This document shows positions 49,101-59,477 of a stretch of DNA of 64,000 bases, one piece after another. The stretch is from Euptelea pleiosperma. Lineage: Eukaryota > Streptophyta > Magnoliopsida > Ranunculales > Eupteleaceae. The notes beneath the pieces are model-generated. The model had not been told where the DNA came from, ran no database searches, and worked only from the letters and a program-made list of their open reading frames with translations. The stretch is from NCBI GenBank assembly GCA_035048495.1, contig CM068546.1, positions 35,854,674 through 35,918,673 of the forward strand, written 5' to 3'. Position 1 is the stretch's first letter; each line of letters opens with the position of its first letter. The position numbers and the translations under genes are program-made.

Positions 49101-50845
49101 TTCATATTACTTGCCAAACCATAACCTACAGACACAAGAATAAAATTGTACCAAAGGGAAGCCCTGAGCATTGCATATTCGATTAAACAGCAACACCCCC
49201 TTGCTTATTTGAGGACCTAAAGTTCTTTCTTCATTTTACTAGATATCTTGAGTAGTAACCAACCATTTGAGTTTTTCACAAAACAATTAAAATTCAAAAT
49301 CATGAACTATGAAAATACGATTACAAGCTACCTCCAATCCCAAATGATTTGTCAGTCGTGTCATGTCTCGGAGGCTCACTTGAGTAATAAGGATTTGAGC
49401 GAGACAGCTGGCAACGGAAAACCTTGACACTTTAAGAATCATTTTAGCGTTAGCACACAATGAGATATAAAGGAAGAGAAATGACTTTGATTCAAAAGAA
49501 TGGTGGTTTCCATAAAAAAAACCTTCGAGATTGCTTTTCTGGCCGGCGTTTCCATTGCTCGTGTTGGTCTTGTAGAAGACATGCCATTGATGGGCACATG
49601 AACACAAAGAGTGTCCGGTGGAATGTGGATGCCTTCTCGGAGATTGGTGCATAAACCTAGCAATCAATGATCATGAAGAACTCTATAAAGATAACAATTT
49701 TTTTATGAAATATGAATACAACTTTTTTCTTTTGTTCTTCTCTTGGAATGTTTACATGGACGATTATTCATGTCAATTAGGAAGGTCAAGAATAAGCATT
49801 CATACCCACCTCTGGCTCTACTACATATGGCACATATCCAGGGCGGTGGAACTCATTTGATGAGTTCGTTCCAACATGGAGAGTTATAGCATCCTATCCA
49901 TGGATATTTTTATTTTTCTTGGTTGTTGGCCATATTTTATCTGACATCCAAAGATATTAAAATCATTGTTCGGGTCAATTTGGACACAAACGATATCCCT
50001 CATAGAGCCATCAAATGTGGTGGGTCCTAATCCCTACATACTAGGCAGAATTGGGGAGATGAGTTTTTTCCATATACCCCTAGACTTGACTATTCCACTT
50101 CTGTGAAACAGCCGTCATAAGTTAGAAATCTTTTATGTCCAAAAGGTACAGATTTACAAGCGGTGATAATCCAATACCATAAATTAGTCCTCTTGTTGAG
50201 GCTATTAGTACCACCGATTAATGCTAATTAATTTATTGAAATTGAACTAAAAAAACGACAGAAGAAGAAACAAATAACCTAAAAGTTGCAAAGAACTCGG
50301 AATTGAACCTACACCAGAAAAATTAAGTGAAATCGGCAATTATTTGTGTTCAGTAGGTGAAAATTCTCTCAAACTCAGGTTGCAGGGGAAAAACAATTGC
50401 ATTTGGAAAATATAAAAAAGAGAATGATAATATTACCTGAAGCAAGAACTGCAGCGGCTCTCCACAGATGCCACAGGTATGCGATTTTTCTGATGGTAAA
50501 TCAACTGGATCCAACCAAGCCTACACGTAGAGAAAAGGAATTTTCAAAATCAAAAGAAAATTCTCCATCAACCAAAAAGCAGAGACTGAAAAGCATAGGT
50601 TTCTGACATACAGGCACACCTCCAGCCTTGCTAGGAAATAGGTGACGGAGAAGGGAATGAGGATTTTTAGGTTTTTCAACGAAACCTAGGGTTACAGGTT
50701 CTTGCTCTTCATCTTCATCATCATCGTCATCGTCAACTTCTTCTTCCTCTTCTTCTTCTTCTTCTACTTCTTCTTCTTCAAGGGAGGAGATTTGGAGAGA
50801 GCTGAAGTTTTCTATAGAATGCTCTTTTACCATTTCTCCAGCCAT
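39109..50845 (-). CDS. PDCD2: PDCD2-type protein with MYND zinc finger, 10 exons, 409 aa
   Basis: PDCD2 proteins in yeast and animals are chaperones of ribosomal protein uS5 in 40S assembly; a similar role is inferred here. Exons in transcription order: 50845-50612, 50520-50437, 49656-49523, 49429-49332, 41674-41586, 41502-41424, 40966-40809, 40716-40646, 39659-39545, 39276-39109. All phases agree and introns are GT-AG. The protein starts MAGEMVKEHS, then an acidic Glu/Asp run (about 24-46), and GGVPAWLDP with a CGIC pair. FHRTLFVFMCPSMACLLQDQ comes next. The MYND finger has ligands C187, C190, C199, C202, C208, H212, H221 and C225. The PDCD2 C-terminal domain (about 290-409) has KPLWPMSSG and CNYCDGPLCYEFQ, ending FAWVQLSSP. 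It resembles Arabidopsis At4g02220. Upstream in-frame ATGs exist, but MAGEM fits the family. Intron 4 (41675-49331) holds a LINE. Confidence 0.93.
39954..40130. repeat. 72-bp tandem duplication plus AG microsatellite in PDCD2-like intron 8
   Basis: Units 39954-40025 and 40026-40097 differ at one base. A pure (AG)n run follows at 40091-40130. Both lie in the 986-bp intron between the exons ending at 40646 and starting at 39659. Confidence 0.9.
42234..45276 (-). pseudogene. LINE reverse transcriptase and C-terminal zf-RVT region, broken
   Basis: Frames are split at about 42.85-42.92, 43.89 and 44.3 kb. The visible blocks are PISLIGSMYKIIAKVMATRL, the 'LQGRQILDGVLIANE' block, 'CEVDLEKVYNHVSW' and the FADD box 'LQFADDSIFFFEA' (usually YADD). 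After these come 'KTGELPTKYLGLPLGA' and a tail with 'NRCIMCWQEEESTNHLLIHC', the zf-RVT knuckle. Several in-frame stops and frameshifts are present. Confidence 0.9.
45285..46083 (-). pseudogene. LINE apurinic-type endonuclease domain, broken
   Basis: The frame begins at ATG 46081-46083 with MKLNIVSWNVRGLGNMDRR, the standard start of plant LINE ORF2. It has an in-frame TAG where the family's catalytic 'QE(T/M)K' segment begins. The later blocks WCIGGDFNVIR and FTWSNHLQNPTLCRLDRFL, and the 'TDHCPFFF' end motif, are intact in sequence. A run of 12 C near 45867 lies inside it. Confidence 0.88.
46195..48719 (-). pseudogene. LINE ORF1 (DUF4283 / CCHC-type gag-like), broken
   Basis: The most telling block is at 47595-47936: 'ERWLNIRGIPFHLRNLNVLK' followed by IGGLCGGVRVVGGISS, typical of plant LINE ORF1 after DUF4283. 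Downstream parts (46195-46512 and 46609-46971) are hydrophilic, low-similarity tail. There are many stops between pieces. Confidence 0.75.
50695..50775. repeat. TTC/GAT-rich microsatellite coding the PDCD2-like acidic tract
   Basis: On the coding (minus) strand, runs of GAA/GAG and then GAT/GAC encode the Glu-rich and Asp-rich segment of exon 1. Such runs often vary in length between alleles. Confidence 0.8.
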
Positions 50846-51490
50846 TTTTGCTTCGGCTGTATGGGAAAAAAGAAATATTAATAACAGTGACAAAAATGTA
50901 AACATCGTTACACTTAAGTCAATTTGACTGGAGTATTTTACTTGCCAAATACTCACGGGAATGTGTTCTTCTTTACAACACAATCTGGATTGTCAAAAAT
51001 CTGGATTGTGTTCTTCGTTGGGTTTGTGCAGTAATTGCTCTTCAAGAATTCAATCCAGATTTTCTATCAAACTAGCTCAAAAATAGGGTATTCTAATTTA
51101 TCCCACTCAAACTTCATGTTCAAACAAAGCCCATTTAAAAAACCAGTCTGAGATCCATAAATAAAGAAAAAAATCAGCAACTATATTTCTGAATGTCAGA
51201 TTATTCAACAATCAGCAACTTCGATTTACAAACTAAAAACTTTGAACTTCAAACTTTAATCAACAACTTTGATCAACAATCAGCAACTATACTTTCGAAT
51301 GTCAGATTATTCAAAAAAAAATTCTATTTCTGAGAAATCAAGTAAAATCCTAACCTAACTAGGGGTTTTTCTAAACCCTAACGTTGGAGTCTTCGATTCT
51401 GTCTTTGGCGTTGGGTTTTCTAAACCCTAACCAGGGGTGTTTGGCCTGCTAAGAGACTTCGGTATGTTGTTTGCCAAATTGAAGTCTCAT
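50846..51490 (-). promoter_or_regulatory. upstream region of the PDCD2-like gene with two telo-box motifs
   Basis: AAACCCTAA occurs at 51373-51381 and 51422-51430, about 0.53-0.58 kb before the start codon, each within a duplicated 'ttttctaaaccctaac' segment. Telo boxes are common upstream of plant ribosomal-protein and ribosome-biogenesis genes. Also present are direct repeats 51172-51208 and 51278-51313 ('gaatgtcagattattcaa'). Function is inferred, not shown. Confidence 0.45.
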
Positions 51491-51491
51491 T

Positions 51492-52305
51492 AGGGCTGCA
51501 ACTTGGGCGTACCAACCTGACCTCAGGTCGGGCTTGGCCCAATTAAAAGTCGGGTTGAGCTCGGTTTGAGGCCTTAGAAAACTCGACCCAACCCGAGCCC
51601 GATTTCGCCGCCCCACCCCCCCAATCCCCAATTTCCGCTCTCCTTCCTTTCCCAAACCCTAAATACCCTCTTCCCTCCCATCCTCTCATTCTCTCTCTAT
51701 CCCTTTAAATGCCCCCCTCGCTATTTGGCGTTCTCACCTCGTCATCACTCAACAACTGGAGTTATTGGTTTCATCTCCTATTGCAACCAATAGTAAACGA
51801 TGTGATGCTCTAAATTCTCCATGACCCTCTGACTTTGTTGGCTGCATCCCAACGAAACCGAATGGGACGGTTTCTACAGGGATTTTCTCATCCCAAAGAA
51901 TTGTAATATGCATTTGATTTCTGCAACATTGGACAACAGTATTCTTAGAGTTAAACTGCCAATGTATAGTAGTCGCCGTAGAAGATCAAACCACACCAAC
52001 ACAAAAAGGTCTAACTAGTCAAAAAATTGTAAGCGAGAGAGAATCCAAGGACCAAGTAATGAATAATGTCGATGGTGCAGAGAAAATAAATGGATCCATG
52101 GAAAATGCAAGGACCAATATTGATGTAACCAACCGATAAAGATTTCGAGCATCGGCCAGGTACCCTCATTCCTCGTTTCCCTTCTTTCAACTTTCTTTCT
52201 ACCTACCTGATGAACCTGACCAAACCAATCGGGTTGGGCTTGGGCTCGGGTTTGAAGGTCGGGTTGGGCTTGAGTTGAGCCCCAACTTGCCTGAGTTGCA
52301 ACCCT
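51492..52305. mobile_element. TIR element of about 0.8 kb
   Basis: The left end 'agggctgcaacttgggcg' and the right end, in reverse complement 'agggttgcaactcaggca', are inverted repeats. GC-rich inverted words ('gggttgggc', 'gcccaacc') follow inside each arm. The middle (about 51750-52150) is different in base composition and might be captured host sequence, but I could not identify it. No target duplication was resolved. Confidence 0.6.
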
Positions 52306-52306
52306 A

Positions 52307-52706
52307 AGGTGGCGTTTGGTAAAACTTTGATTTCAGTGATTTCAGTGATTAAGTGGCGTTTGGTGAACAACTTAAAGTCTGAAGAAAAGTGAAATTCAGA
52401 CATAAGCAAAAAGTGATGAACTGGGGGTCACTTGATGCAATAAGTGCTTTCGGTGAAAAGCGTCTCTAAAAGAGATTCTAAGATTCTCTCTTAAATATCC
52501 ACAATGCCCTTTTCTTACAACTTTCTCTTTTAAAAACTCACAAAGTGTCCTAATAAACATTTCAAAATACCCACAATGCCCGGGACTTAATTTTAAGACT
52601 TAAGACATTTACCAAACAATCCAATTCAGACATAAGTCCTTAAGCTATCAGACCTTAAGCACTTTAAGCTTTTAGATCTGATAACTTAATTTACCAAACA
52701 CCACCT
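52307..52706. mobile_element. hAT-like MITE abutting the previous element
   Basis: The left end 'aggtggcgtttggtaaaact' pairs with the right end, in reverse complement 'aggtggtgtttggtaaatta'. A second left-end-like word, 'aagtggcgtttggtgaacaa', occurs inside at about 52351, suggesting one copy inserted into another. The interior is non-coding. Confidence 0.65.
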
Positions 52707-53848
52707 AAATCTCATGGTTGGTCACCTTCTACTCTATGAAATAATTTACAAAGCTAACCTAAAAAACATATAAGACGAGTTTATAATTAGAATTGTTTGC
52801 CGGAGCAGTGGTAGGCTAGCCACGAGACTCCGATAAATTGATTGCTAGTTGATATTCGCTTAAAAGTGCGTATTTTTCACTATTATTTTCTAAGCGTTTT
52901 CACACTCTCCTACGTTAAAATGCTCTATTTATCTACTTTTCTACGTAAGAGTCTCTTTTATTCCGTAGAACACACTTTTCTAGACGAAATGGTATATTTG
53001 CATGCATTAAACACATTTTCGAAAGTCTAGACATTGAGTCGTTCTGATAAAGTCTCATTACGCGCTTCTTCTGTCGCAGGAAACCCCGATGGGACAATTC
53101 TCGAGACTTGCAGGCCAAAATCGATCATGAAAGCCCATTATCAAAGCTTAAAGAGCCCACAGGCTATGACTAGAAGATATGGGCCAAATATGGGCTGAAT
53201 AAGATGACCAAAGAGCCGGCCCAAAGAACGAAGAGAGAAGGAGAGCCAATGACCAAGAGACGGACCAAAGCGTTCAGAGCCACATGAATCAACAAGGAAT
53301 GATGGTCTACTCTACTGTAGAAGCGTGAGGATGGTCACAGTGAAAACTAGGGTTCCAGACCCTCCGCCAATACTTTTATCTCCATTTTCTGATATTTTCT
53401 CACTCCTCCCCCAAATTTTCTCTCATCTCTCCTTATTCTCTTTTTCTTCATCTCTCGGTCCTCTGTTCTACTGACCTAACCCCAGAACTCCTGCCCGTTG
53501 GCTCTGGCCCATCTCCCTAAGCTATCGGACAGTTGGTTCTTCCATCGGACCGTTGGATCGTCCATCAGACCGTCAGATTTCTCTAAATCCGTCAGCTTGC
53601 CAATCTGGATCCTAATCCAGTCATCTTCAGTCTGATCATCAGCAAATCACGCATCATATCATATTATGAGACGATAGACTTCATTAGTCCTTGAGGGCCA
53701 ATAGTCGGGCCCATCATCATCGACCCGTGGCCCGGCCATTTAGTGGACCCCATGATTTTAACATGCTTTAAATTAATTATTTTAAAATAAAAAAGGGGGG
53801 TCCACTAAATGGGGAAATTCTCCAAAGAAAAATAAGATTTTACTTAAA

Positions 53849-53874
53849 ATATATATATATATATATATATATAT
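53849..53874. repeat. AT microsatellite inside the solo LTR
   Basis: A pure (AT)n run about 45 bp before the TATA-like box. Confidence 0.9.
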
Positions 53875-53919
53875 TTATTTCCTAAAATTCTTAATTTCCA
53901 TTAATGGAAATTAGGAGCT

Positions 53920-53928
53920 TATATAAAG
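53920..53928 (+). promoter_or_regulatory. TATA box of the solo LTR
   Basis: TATATAAAG is followed 30-70 bp later by a pyrimidine-rich stretch, the normal layout of a plant LTR promoter. Confidence 0.5.
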
Positions 53929-55764
53929 GGGGAAGGAGGGGGACGAACCCTAATTTTAAAACCCATTTTCTCCTCTCCTTCCCCCCACATCATCTCTCCT
54001 TCTTCATCTCCACTGCAGCCACCACCATTAACGGAGGAGCCGCTGCCTCCTCTCACGATCTCCACGTTTCTCTCTTGGAGAAAACTCTCAAACCACCACC
54101 GTTTCATCTTCACACCGCCCAGCACTCCCTCCACGACCTGCAACTTCGAGTTGCAGGTCTGAAACGGTGCCTGTCGGACTTCTTTGCTCATCACCGTCCG
54201 AAACGGCAATGCCTTGGCCACCCAAGATCATTTCTGCTCCCTTTTTCCTCACCATCATCGTCCTTTATCTTCTCCGGGCAGACCTGCAACTCCGGCAAGT
54301 CTGCAACACCACAGCACAAGTCGTTCTCTTTCTTGCTGTCCAAGCCCTCAACCTTAAGCTCTTCATCTCCTTCACCGTTTCTTGAAGAGAAACCAGAAAA
54401 AGACAAAAAAGAAAAAGAAAAGAAAGAGGAAAAGAAGCCGTTTATCTTGTTGCTGCTAGCAGCCACCTTCACCACCGTTGGATCCACCATAAGGCATCTC
54501 CTTGCTGTTGGTTTGAGCACGCCCAGCACCGTCTCCATCAAAGACTGCCGCCCTCTCATCTTGCTCCACCTGCTGCCTCTTGGCAGCACCAACCAGCCAC
54601 CACATCACGCTTGCAACACATGCAAGCCATCACCTTCATCTCCACCGAACCAGTCACCACCATCCTCTCCGGCCAGCAACCACTTGAAGCTTTTCATCAC
54701 ATGGCTCCCACCAAGGATCGAACCTCCATTCTCCCATGCTAGCCTGCATTACCCCCACTACATCACCGCCTCTCTACCACTGCCGTTAGCTCCTCCATCC
54801 GATAGCATCATCTCTTGCCACGGCTTGTTGCCTTCACATGTGGAACACCACGCTTCAAGAGGCCGTTTGCACCGTTTTTCCTTCTCCTCCCCCCTTGGAG
54901 ATCCCACGAGCAGATCATCTTCGTCATGCATCATTCCCAAGGTCTAATCCTCCCATCTAATGGCCGAAAGGTAAGCATGAAAACTCCTCGCTCTAGAACC
55001 TCTTCTATCTAGGTCAGTCCCTAGTTTTCTCTCTCTGAAAATCTCTTATTTCTCTATCTACTATCTATCTTACTCTTTCTCTCTCTTATTTCTCTCTCTA
55101 CTACTCTCTTTATCTTGCTTTTTAGAATTAATTTCTTGTTATTTGCTTAAGTAGTGGATTTTAGCATTGTAAACTTTATTTCGTTGAAAGAATAAAAAAT
55201 TTGATTTTAGCATGTTTGTTCTCTCTCAATCTTCTTTCATGTTTGTTGATTAAGTGTGTAGTTTTGATAAATTCTCTCTCTAAAATGAAGCTGCTTTAAA
55301 TCAATCCACTATTCGCACCTCATCCATCAATTTTTGTAATATTTTCCGTCATTTCATATTCGTTATTGGGCTCATCTAACTAATCCCGAGTGCGGATCGA
55401 CATCCAACACTGTCCACTGTACAAGCTTGAATATTTTGCAGAAATAAACAGTGAAATAGAATGATCAAATCAAAAAATGTGTTGAAATCGGGGTTTCCGA
55501 TTCGACGACACGGAAAAACCCAACTTTCACTAGTAATGGGTGACTAACCTATCAGAGTCTCATGGTTGCTCGACCACCGTAGTCGTATGATTTGAAGTTA
55601 GAATTTATGTCCATCGTTCTTATTTTAATTTTAAAAAGGGATATTTCGTCCTCTCAAAAAAATTGATAGTTAGCTTTTTCAAATCGAATAATTAAAAAAA
55701 AATACGAAACTAATTCAATTTATAAAAAAATACCCATTTTAAAATTTTAAAAAATAATAGAAAC

Positions 55765-56245
55765 ACCATATCAATTGGCGTCAGTGCGTTGAAGCCAATT
55801 GAACTGGCGTCAAATCCAATTTATCTAAAAATGGCCAAAAATACCCTAACCGAAATGATGCCATTTGAAATGGCTTCAAAATTGTTTTGACGCCAATTGA
55901 AATGGCGTCAAAACTATTCTGACGCCATTTCAATTGTGTCAAAACCATTTTGAAAAAGATGTAACAAGTCATACTCGGCATTTTTAGCTGGAGGAAGCAA
56001 GATTTTTGTTACTCAACACAGCCATCTGGGCTCATTGACCGCATGGATGTTTAGCACACACCTTGTGGATATACACAAAAAATCACTTTGATTGGTAATC
56101 TCTAACCCTTGGATTTTAGACCAAATCTAATGCCAATTGAAATGGCATTAGATTTGATCCGACGCCAAGTCAAATGACTTTCACGAATGATATTTTGCGG
56201 ATTAACTATTGGAAAAGTTGACACCAATTGAAATGGCGTTTTGTA
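55765..56245. repeat. cluster of GACGCCAATTGAAATGGCGTC-like palindromes
   Basis: At least seven copies of a roughly 20-bp imperfect palindrome built on 'gcc', 'a(a/t)ttgaaatggc' occur, near 55771, 55791, 55860, 55899, 55920, 56131 and 56222. A half MITE of the G-box family (about 56010-56110) sits inside the cluster. Confidence 0.75.
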
Positions 56246-56524
56246 TTCCTTTTTAAAACATATAAAAATAAGTATTATGTTTATAAATTGATTTAATTTC
56301 TTAGTTTTTTTTTATTTCCATTTTCAAATTCATGGGAGGGTATCTCAAATTCCAAATATATTAATAATTAGTTGACATGCCCAATGGAGAAATTTGCCCC
56401 TCAATAAGGAGATTTTTCTCTTTTTCATAATTTTTTGCCCTTGCATTTAGTTAAAAATTTTATCTAGTTTTTTCAAACATTGAGGTTATTTATGTGATTC
56501 AAATTTGTGTTTTCTTTTGGATTG

Positions 56525-56900
56525 TTTTATTGGGGGAACGCCAGGTGTGATGCACGTGCACCTTACACGTGGTGGTACTTTACATGTGGCACACTCATAG
56601 AGATCACTGGACGAATCGATGTTTGGCCCATTCCTGGGTGGACCTACATGCAAAAATTTAGTCTAATTGGAATTTTTAAGGATTTGATTAGTCATTTTTA
56701 TGGTTTGATTTTTAATCGTAGATTTTGAGCATTATTTGGGGTACTGGGATCCAAAGGTTTGAAATCACTAATCATGCTAATATTTGGTATACAGATCCAC
56801 CTAGGGATGGGACAAACATCCATACGGACATCGGTCTCTAAGAACGTGCCATGTGGCTTATACTATCGTCCCTTGTCATCATTGATGGGATGCGTTGACA
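56525..56900. repeat. foldback MITE of the G-box family
   Basis: Arms are 'tttacatgtggcacactca' and 'agaacgtgccatgtggctta', with 'gatgtttggcccattcc' and, inverted, 'gggatgggacaaacatccat'. The G-box is degenerate here (CATGTG/CATGTG). It is non-coding. Confidence 0.6.
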
Positions 56901-56989
56901 TGTTGGACAACCTGAACTGTGAAGGGGCATTTAATGAGGGAGGATTTTGCTTTTTAAAGCAGAGAGGCCTTTAATTGTCACAATCGTGG

Positions 56990-58502
56990 GTGGCAACCCC
57001 CCTGTTTGCTTTGTTATAGTATAGAATAATACAGATATATAGATTTTCAAATATTATCATTTTCGTAATTCCAAATAAAAACATGGGCACGCAATCAACT
57101 GGAGGTTTTTTATTCAATCGGGTCTCTCTTGTGAACCCATTTTACTGACAAGTCAGTTACAAAAATTTTAACAATTTTTTTATTTATTTCAATTTTTTTC
57201 TTTCATTTTTTAAATAGAACCTATGCTATATTACTTTACAGAAAAAATAATAAATTTTGAGTACTATGAAAATGCATATATCGTTTGTTAGATTTTGTTT
57301 TGAATTGACATCCTAACCATTCAATTAAGTTAAAAAAAAATTAATCAATTGAGTTTTGTCGATCACTTTTAAGGTACAACGAATACTTGTAAAATCACTA
57401 AAACAATTATAAAACATCATTTTTGACAAAAGTTCATTTATAAAAGTTGTTTATCTTTATTTAAATAACAAAACCCTTGAATGAAATAATTTTTTGAAGT
57501 TATTTAAAGCTTGACCAAAAAGTAATCGTTCTCTACCGAATCGTGAAAATTTAATTCAAAAAACAAATCAAACGGTTGAATTAATCAAAGTGCCTTTACA
57601 AAAGTTTATTGTTTTGATTTACAAGGAATATTGGTAATCTAAAAAAATATTTTAGAATGATAAAAATTTTATTTTATTTTTATCACACCTTGGATTTTGG
57701 GTAAACGGGTCGATCCATGTGGATTCGGGTCAGGTTCGGGTGCTAAAATTAGGAACGTGACAGCTGATGCCTCGCGATGCAAAGTCATTAGCATCCCGTC
57801 GAAGATCTTGTGCCCTCCATTGGGACTTCATGCCTCGTGACATGAGGTTCTTTTTTAGAGATACCTCTACTAGGGTCGAATCTACACCAGTTCCCAGTAG
57901 GGCATTGCCGTCACGGTCCATGTTCTCAAGGCAAGCATGCCAAGAGGGTTTAAAGTACCTCAACCTATTAGAATAGGACTTTTGCCTCGTGACGCGAGGT
58001 CCTTTTAGTAGAGATCTGTCTACCCAAGGCAGGTATGCCGAGAGCATAAGGTTCTCTGGCCTGTCTTGCAGGACTTTTGCCTTCATGGGGTCTTGTGCTT
58101 CCTGTGGAAGGTCTTGCGTCCTTGTGGGGTCTTATTGGTGATGGAGAGCGATCGTTGACGAAGCCCCCAATGTAGGATGTTCGTACATGTAGCCCCCAGT
58201 CTGAAGGTTGTTGTTACGAATGTGTGGTACTCATCAGTTGATGATTGTTGATTGGCTGAGAGCTTTGTCCGGTTGAAATGGTGGCGGAGATGGTCAAGGT
58301 GGTAGCAATTGTGAAGCGGAGAACATAGGAGGAGAAGGCATAGGTTTGACTATAGGGTTTAGGGTGTTTAGTTGTATTTATGAATGGCCCAAGCTCCGAG
58401 GATGATTCTCGGAATCCACGATTGAGAGCCCGACTCCCAAGGGGAGTCAGAAAAAAGGGGGGGGGGCTCTTGAGCTCAGCCCTTTATGAATTGTGCTATT
58501 CA
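56990..58502. other. intergenic; short palindromes CCTCGTGACGCGAGG
   Basis: No gene is recognised. From about 57760 to 58000 the palindromic word 'cctcgtgac(a/g)(t/c)gaggt' appears twice, plus a degenerate copy ('cctcgcgatgcaaag'). This is likely part of an old repeat. Confidence 0.4.
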
Positions 58503-58511
58503 TAAATTGTT

Positions 58512-59291
58512 GGGAATTTTTGACATACCCCCCCATGTTATTTTGAAAATTTGACAGACCCTCCATGATTTGAAAAAGCTGACATACCCCCTTATGACTC
58601 GGTCCATTGTCATTTGACCAGTGTTGACCACCAAATTTTATATTAAATGACAGAAACGCCATTGTCTTCAACTTTGGAACAAGGGTTTGGGCTAAAACCT
58701 AAACCCCAAATCGAACGGATGTGGAGGACGACCAGCCAGGAGACTCCAATAGGTTGGTCGCCCATCACCGACGACCAACCCACCGGAGTCTCATGGCCGG
58801 CCGACCACTACTTCGGCAATAATTTAAAATTCAAGATTTTGAAAAAAATAAAAATAAAGCATATAATTATATTTCTAAAAAATTCATTAGCAAAAATGAA
58901 AAATAAGAATAAAAGCAATTTAAATTTTAAGCTTTTGAGACATGGATTTTGGAAAGGGTTTCTTTCAATTTTTAAAAGAAATCGCATTCCCTCGTGAGTT
59001 TTATCTATTTTTTTGATTTTTTATTTACAATATTTGTTTAATTCATAAAAAAAAAAATCTCAAGTTTACCAACAATGATTTTTATTTTTATTTTTAATCT
59101 CCTCTTTTCATGTTTGATTTGGGGTTTGGGAATTGGCCCAAACCCAAACCATTGTTCTAAGGTTCAAGACAAGGGCACTTTGTCCATTAATACAGGATTT
59201 GGTAGTCAACTCGGGTCAAATGGTAGTGGACCGAGTCATAAGGGGTACGTCTTTTTCAAATGGGGGGGGGGGGGGTATGTCAAAAATTCCC
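58512..59291. mobile_element. Mutator-like MITE with exact 9-bp target duplication
   Basis: The flanking duplications are TAAATTGTT at 58503-58511 and 59292-59300, identical. The ends are 'gggaatttttgacatacccc' and its inverse. The inverted arms extend about 170 bp ('atgactcggtcca', 'tgaccaccaaat' and 'ttgtctt' match their inverses). The left arm has an extra segment of about 45 bp with a second 'gacatacccccttatgact'. No transposase is encoded. A separate hairpin lies inside at about 58727-58815. A 14-base G run near the right end comes from its poly-C terminal segment. Confidence 0.9.
58725..58815. repeat. GC-rich hairpin inside the Mutator-like MITE
   Basis: The left stem 'aggagactccaataggttgg' and right stem 'ccaacccaccggagtctcat' are inverted around a short loop. 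The stems extend to 'gtgg...cgaccagcc' and 'ggccggccgaccac'. The same hairpin family flanks the solo LTR at 52800-52845 and 55535-55585. Confidence 0.7.
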
Positions 59292-59305
59292 TAAATTGTT
59301 TAGAC

Positions 59306-59477
59306 TGTTGTGAATCTGATTCTGATGATATTTCTATTGATCAACACACATATATATAGCCCTTGATCAGGACGTTACAAAGTAAATGCCGAACCGTTAC
59401 AAAGTAAATGTCGATAGTGTAACTGACGCCACATAAGCGGCGGTCAGCCATCGGTTACAACCGTTACGTTTACAACA
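59306..59477 (-). repeat. 3' LTR of the copia element
   Basis: 172 bp with TG...CA ends, bounded by the target duplication on its left and the polypurine tract on its right. It differs from the partner LTR at two positions near 59398 and 59403. Confidence 0.92.

Larger units (their letters stand above)
52850..55529. mobile_element. probable solo LTR of 2.68 kb
   Basis: The segment starts TG (52850) and ends CA (55529) and is flanked by the exact 5-bp direct repeat CTAGT (52845-52849 and 55530-55534). It splits a hairpin whose two arms are otherwise adjacent in the related copy at about 58.73 kb. A TATATAAAG box at 53920-53928 sits where an LTR promoter would, before a CT-rich leader. No gag or pol, primer site or second LTR is present. 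The large size suggests a Ty3/gypsy-type LTR; the orientation is probably +. A 347-codon open frame (53904-54947), rich in Pro, Ser and His, starts upstream of the TATA box and has no recognisable domain, so I treat it as fortuitous. Confidence 0.7.

Noticed and set aside
53904..54947. 347-codon open frame as a protein-coding gene
   Set aside because: Its ATG lies upstream of the TATA box. The composition is low-complexity Pro/Ser/His from CT- and CCA-rich DNA, and no domain is visible. The whole frame sits inside the probable solo LTR.
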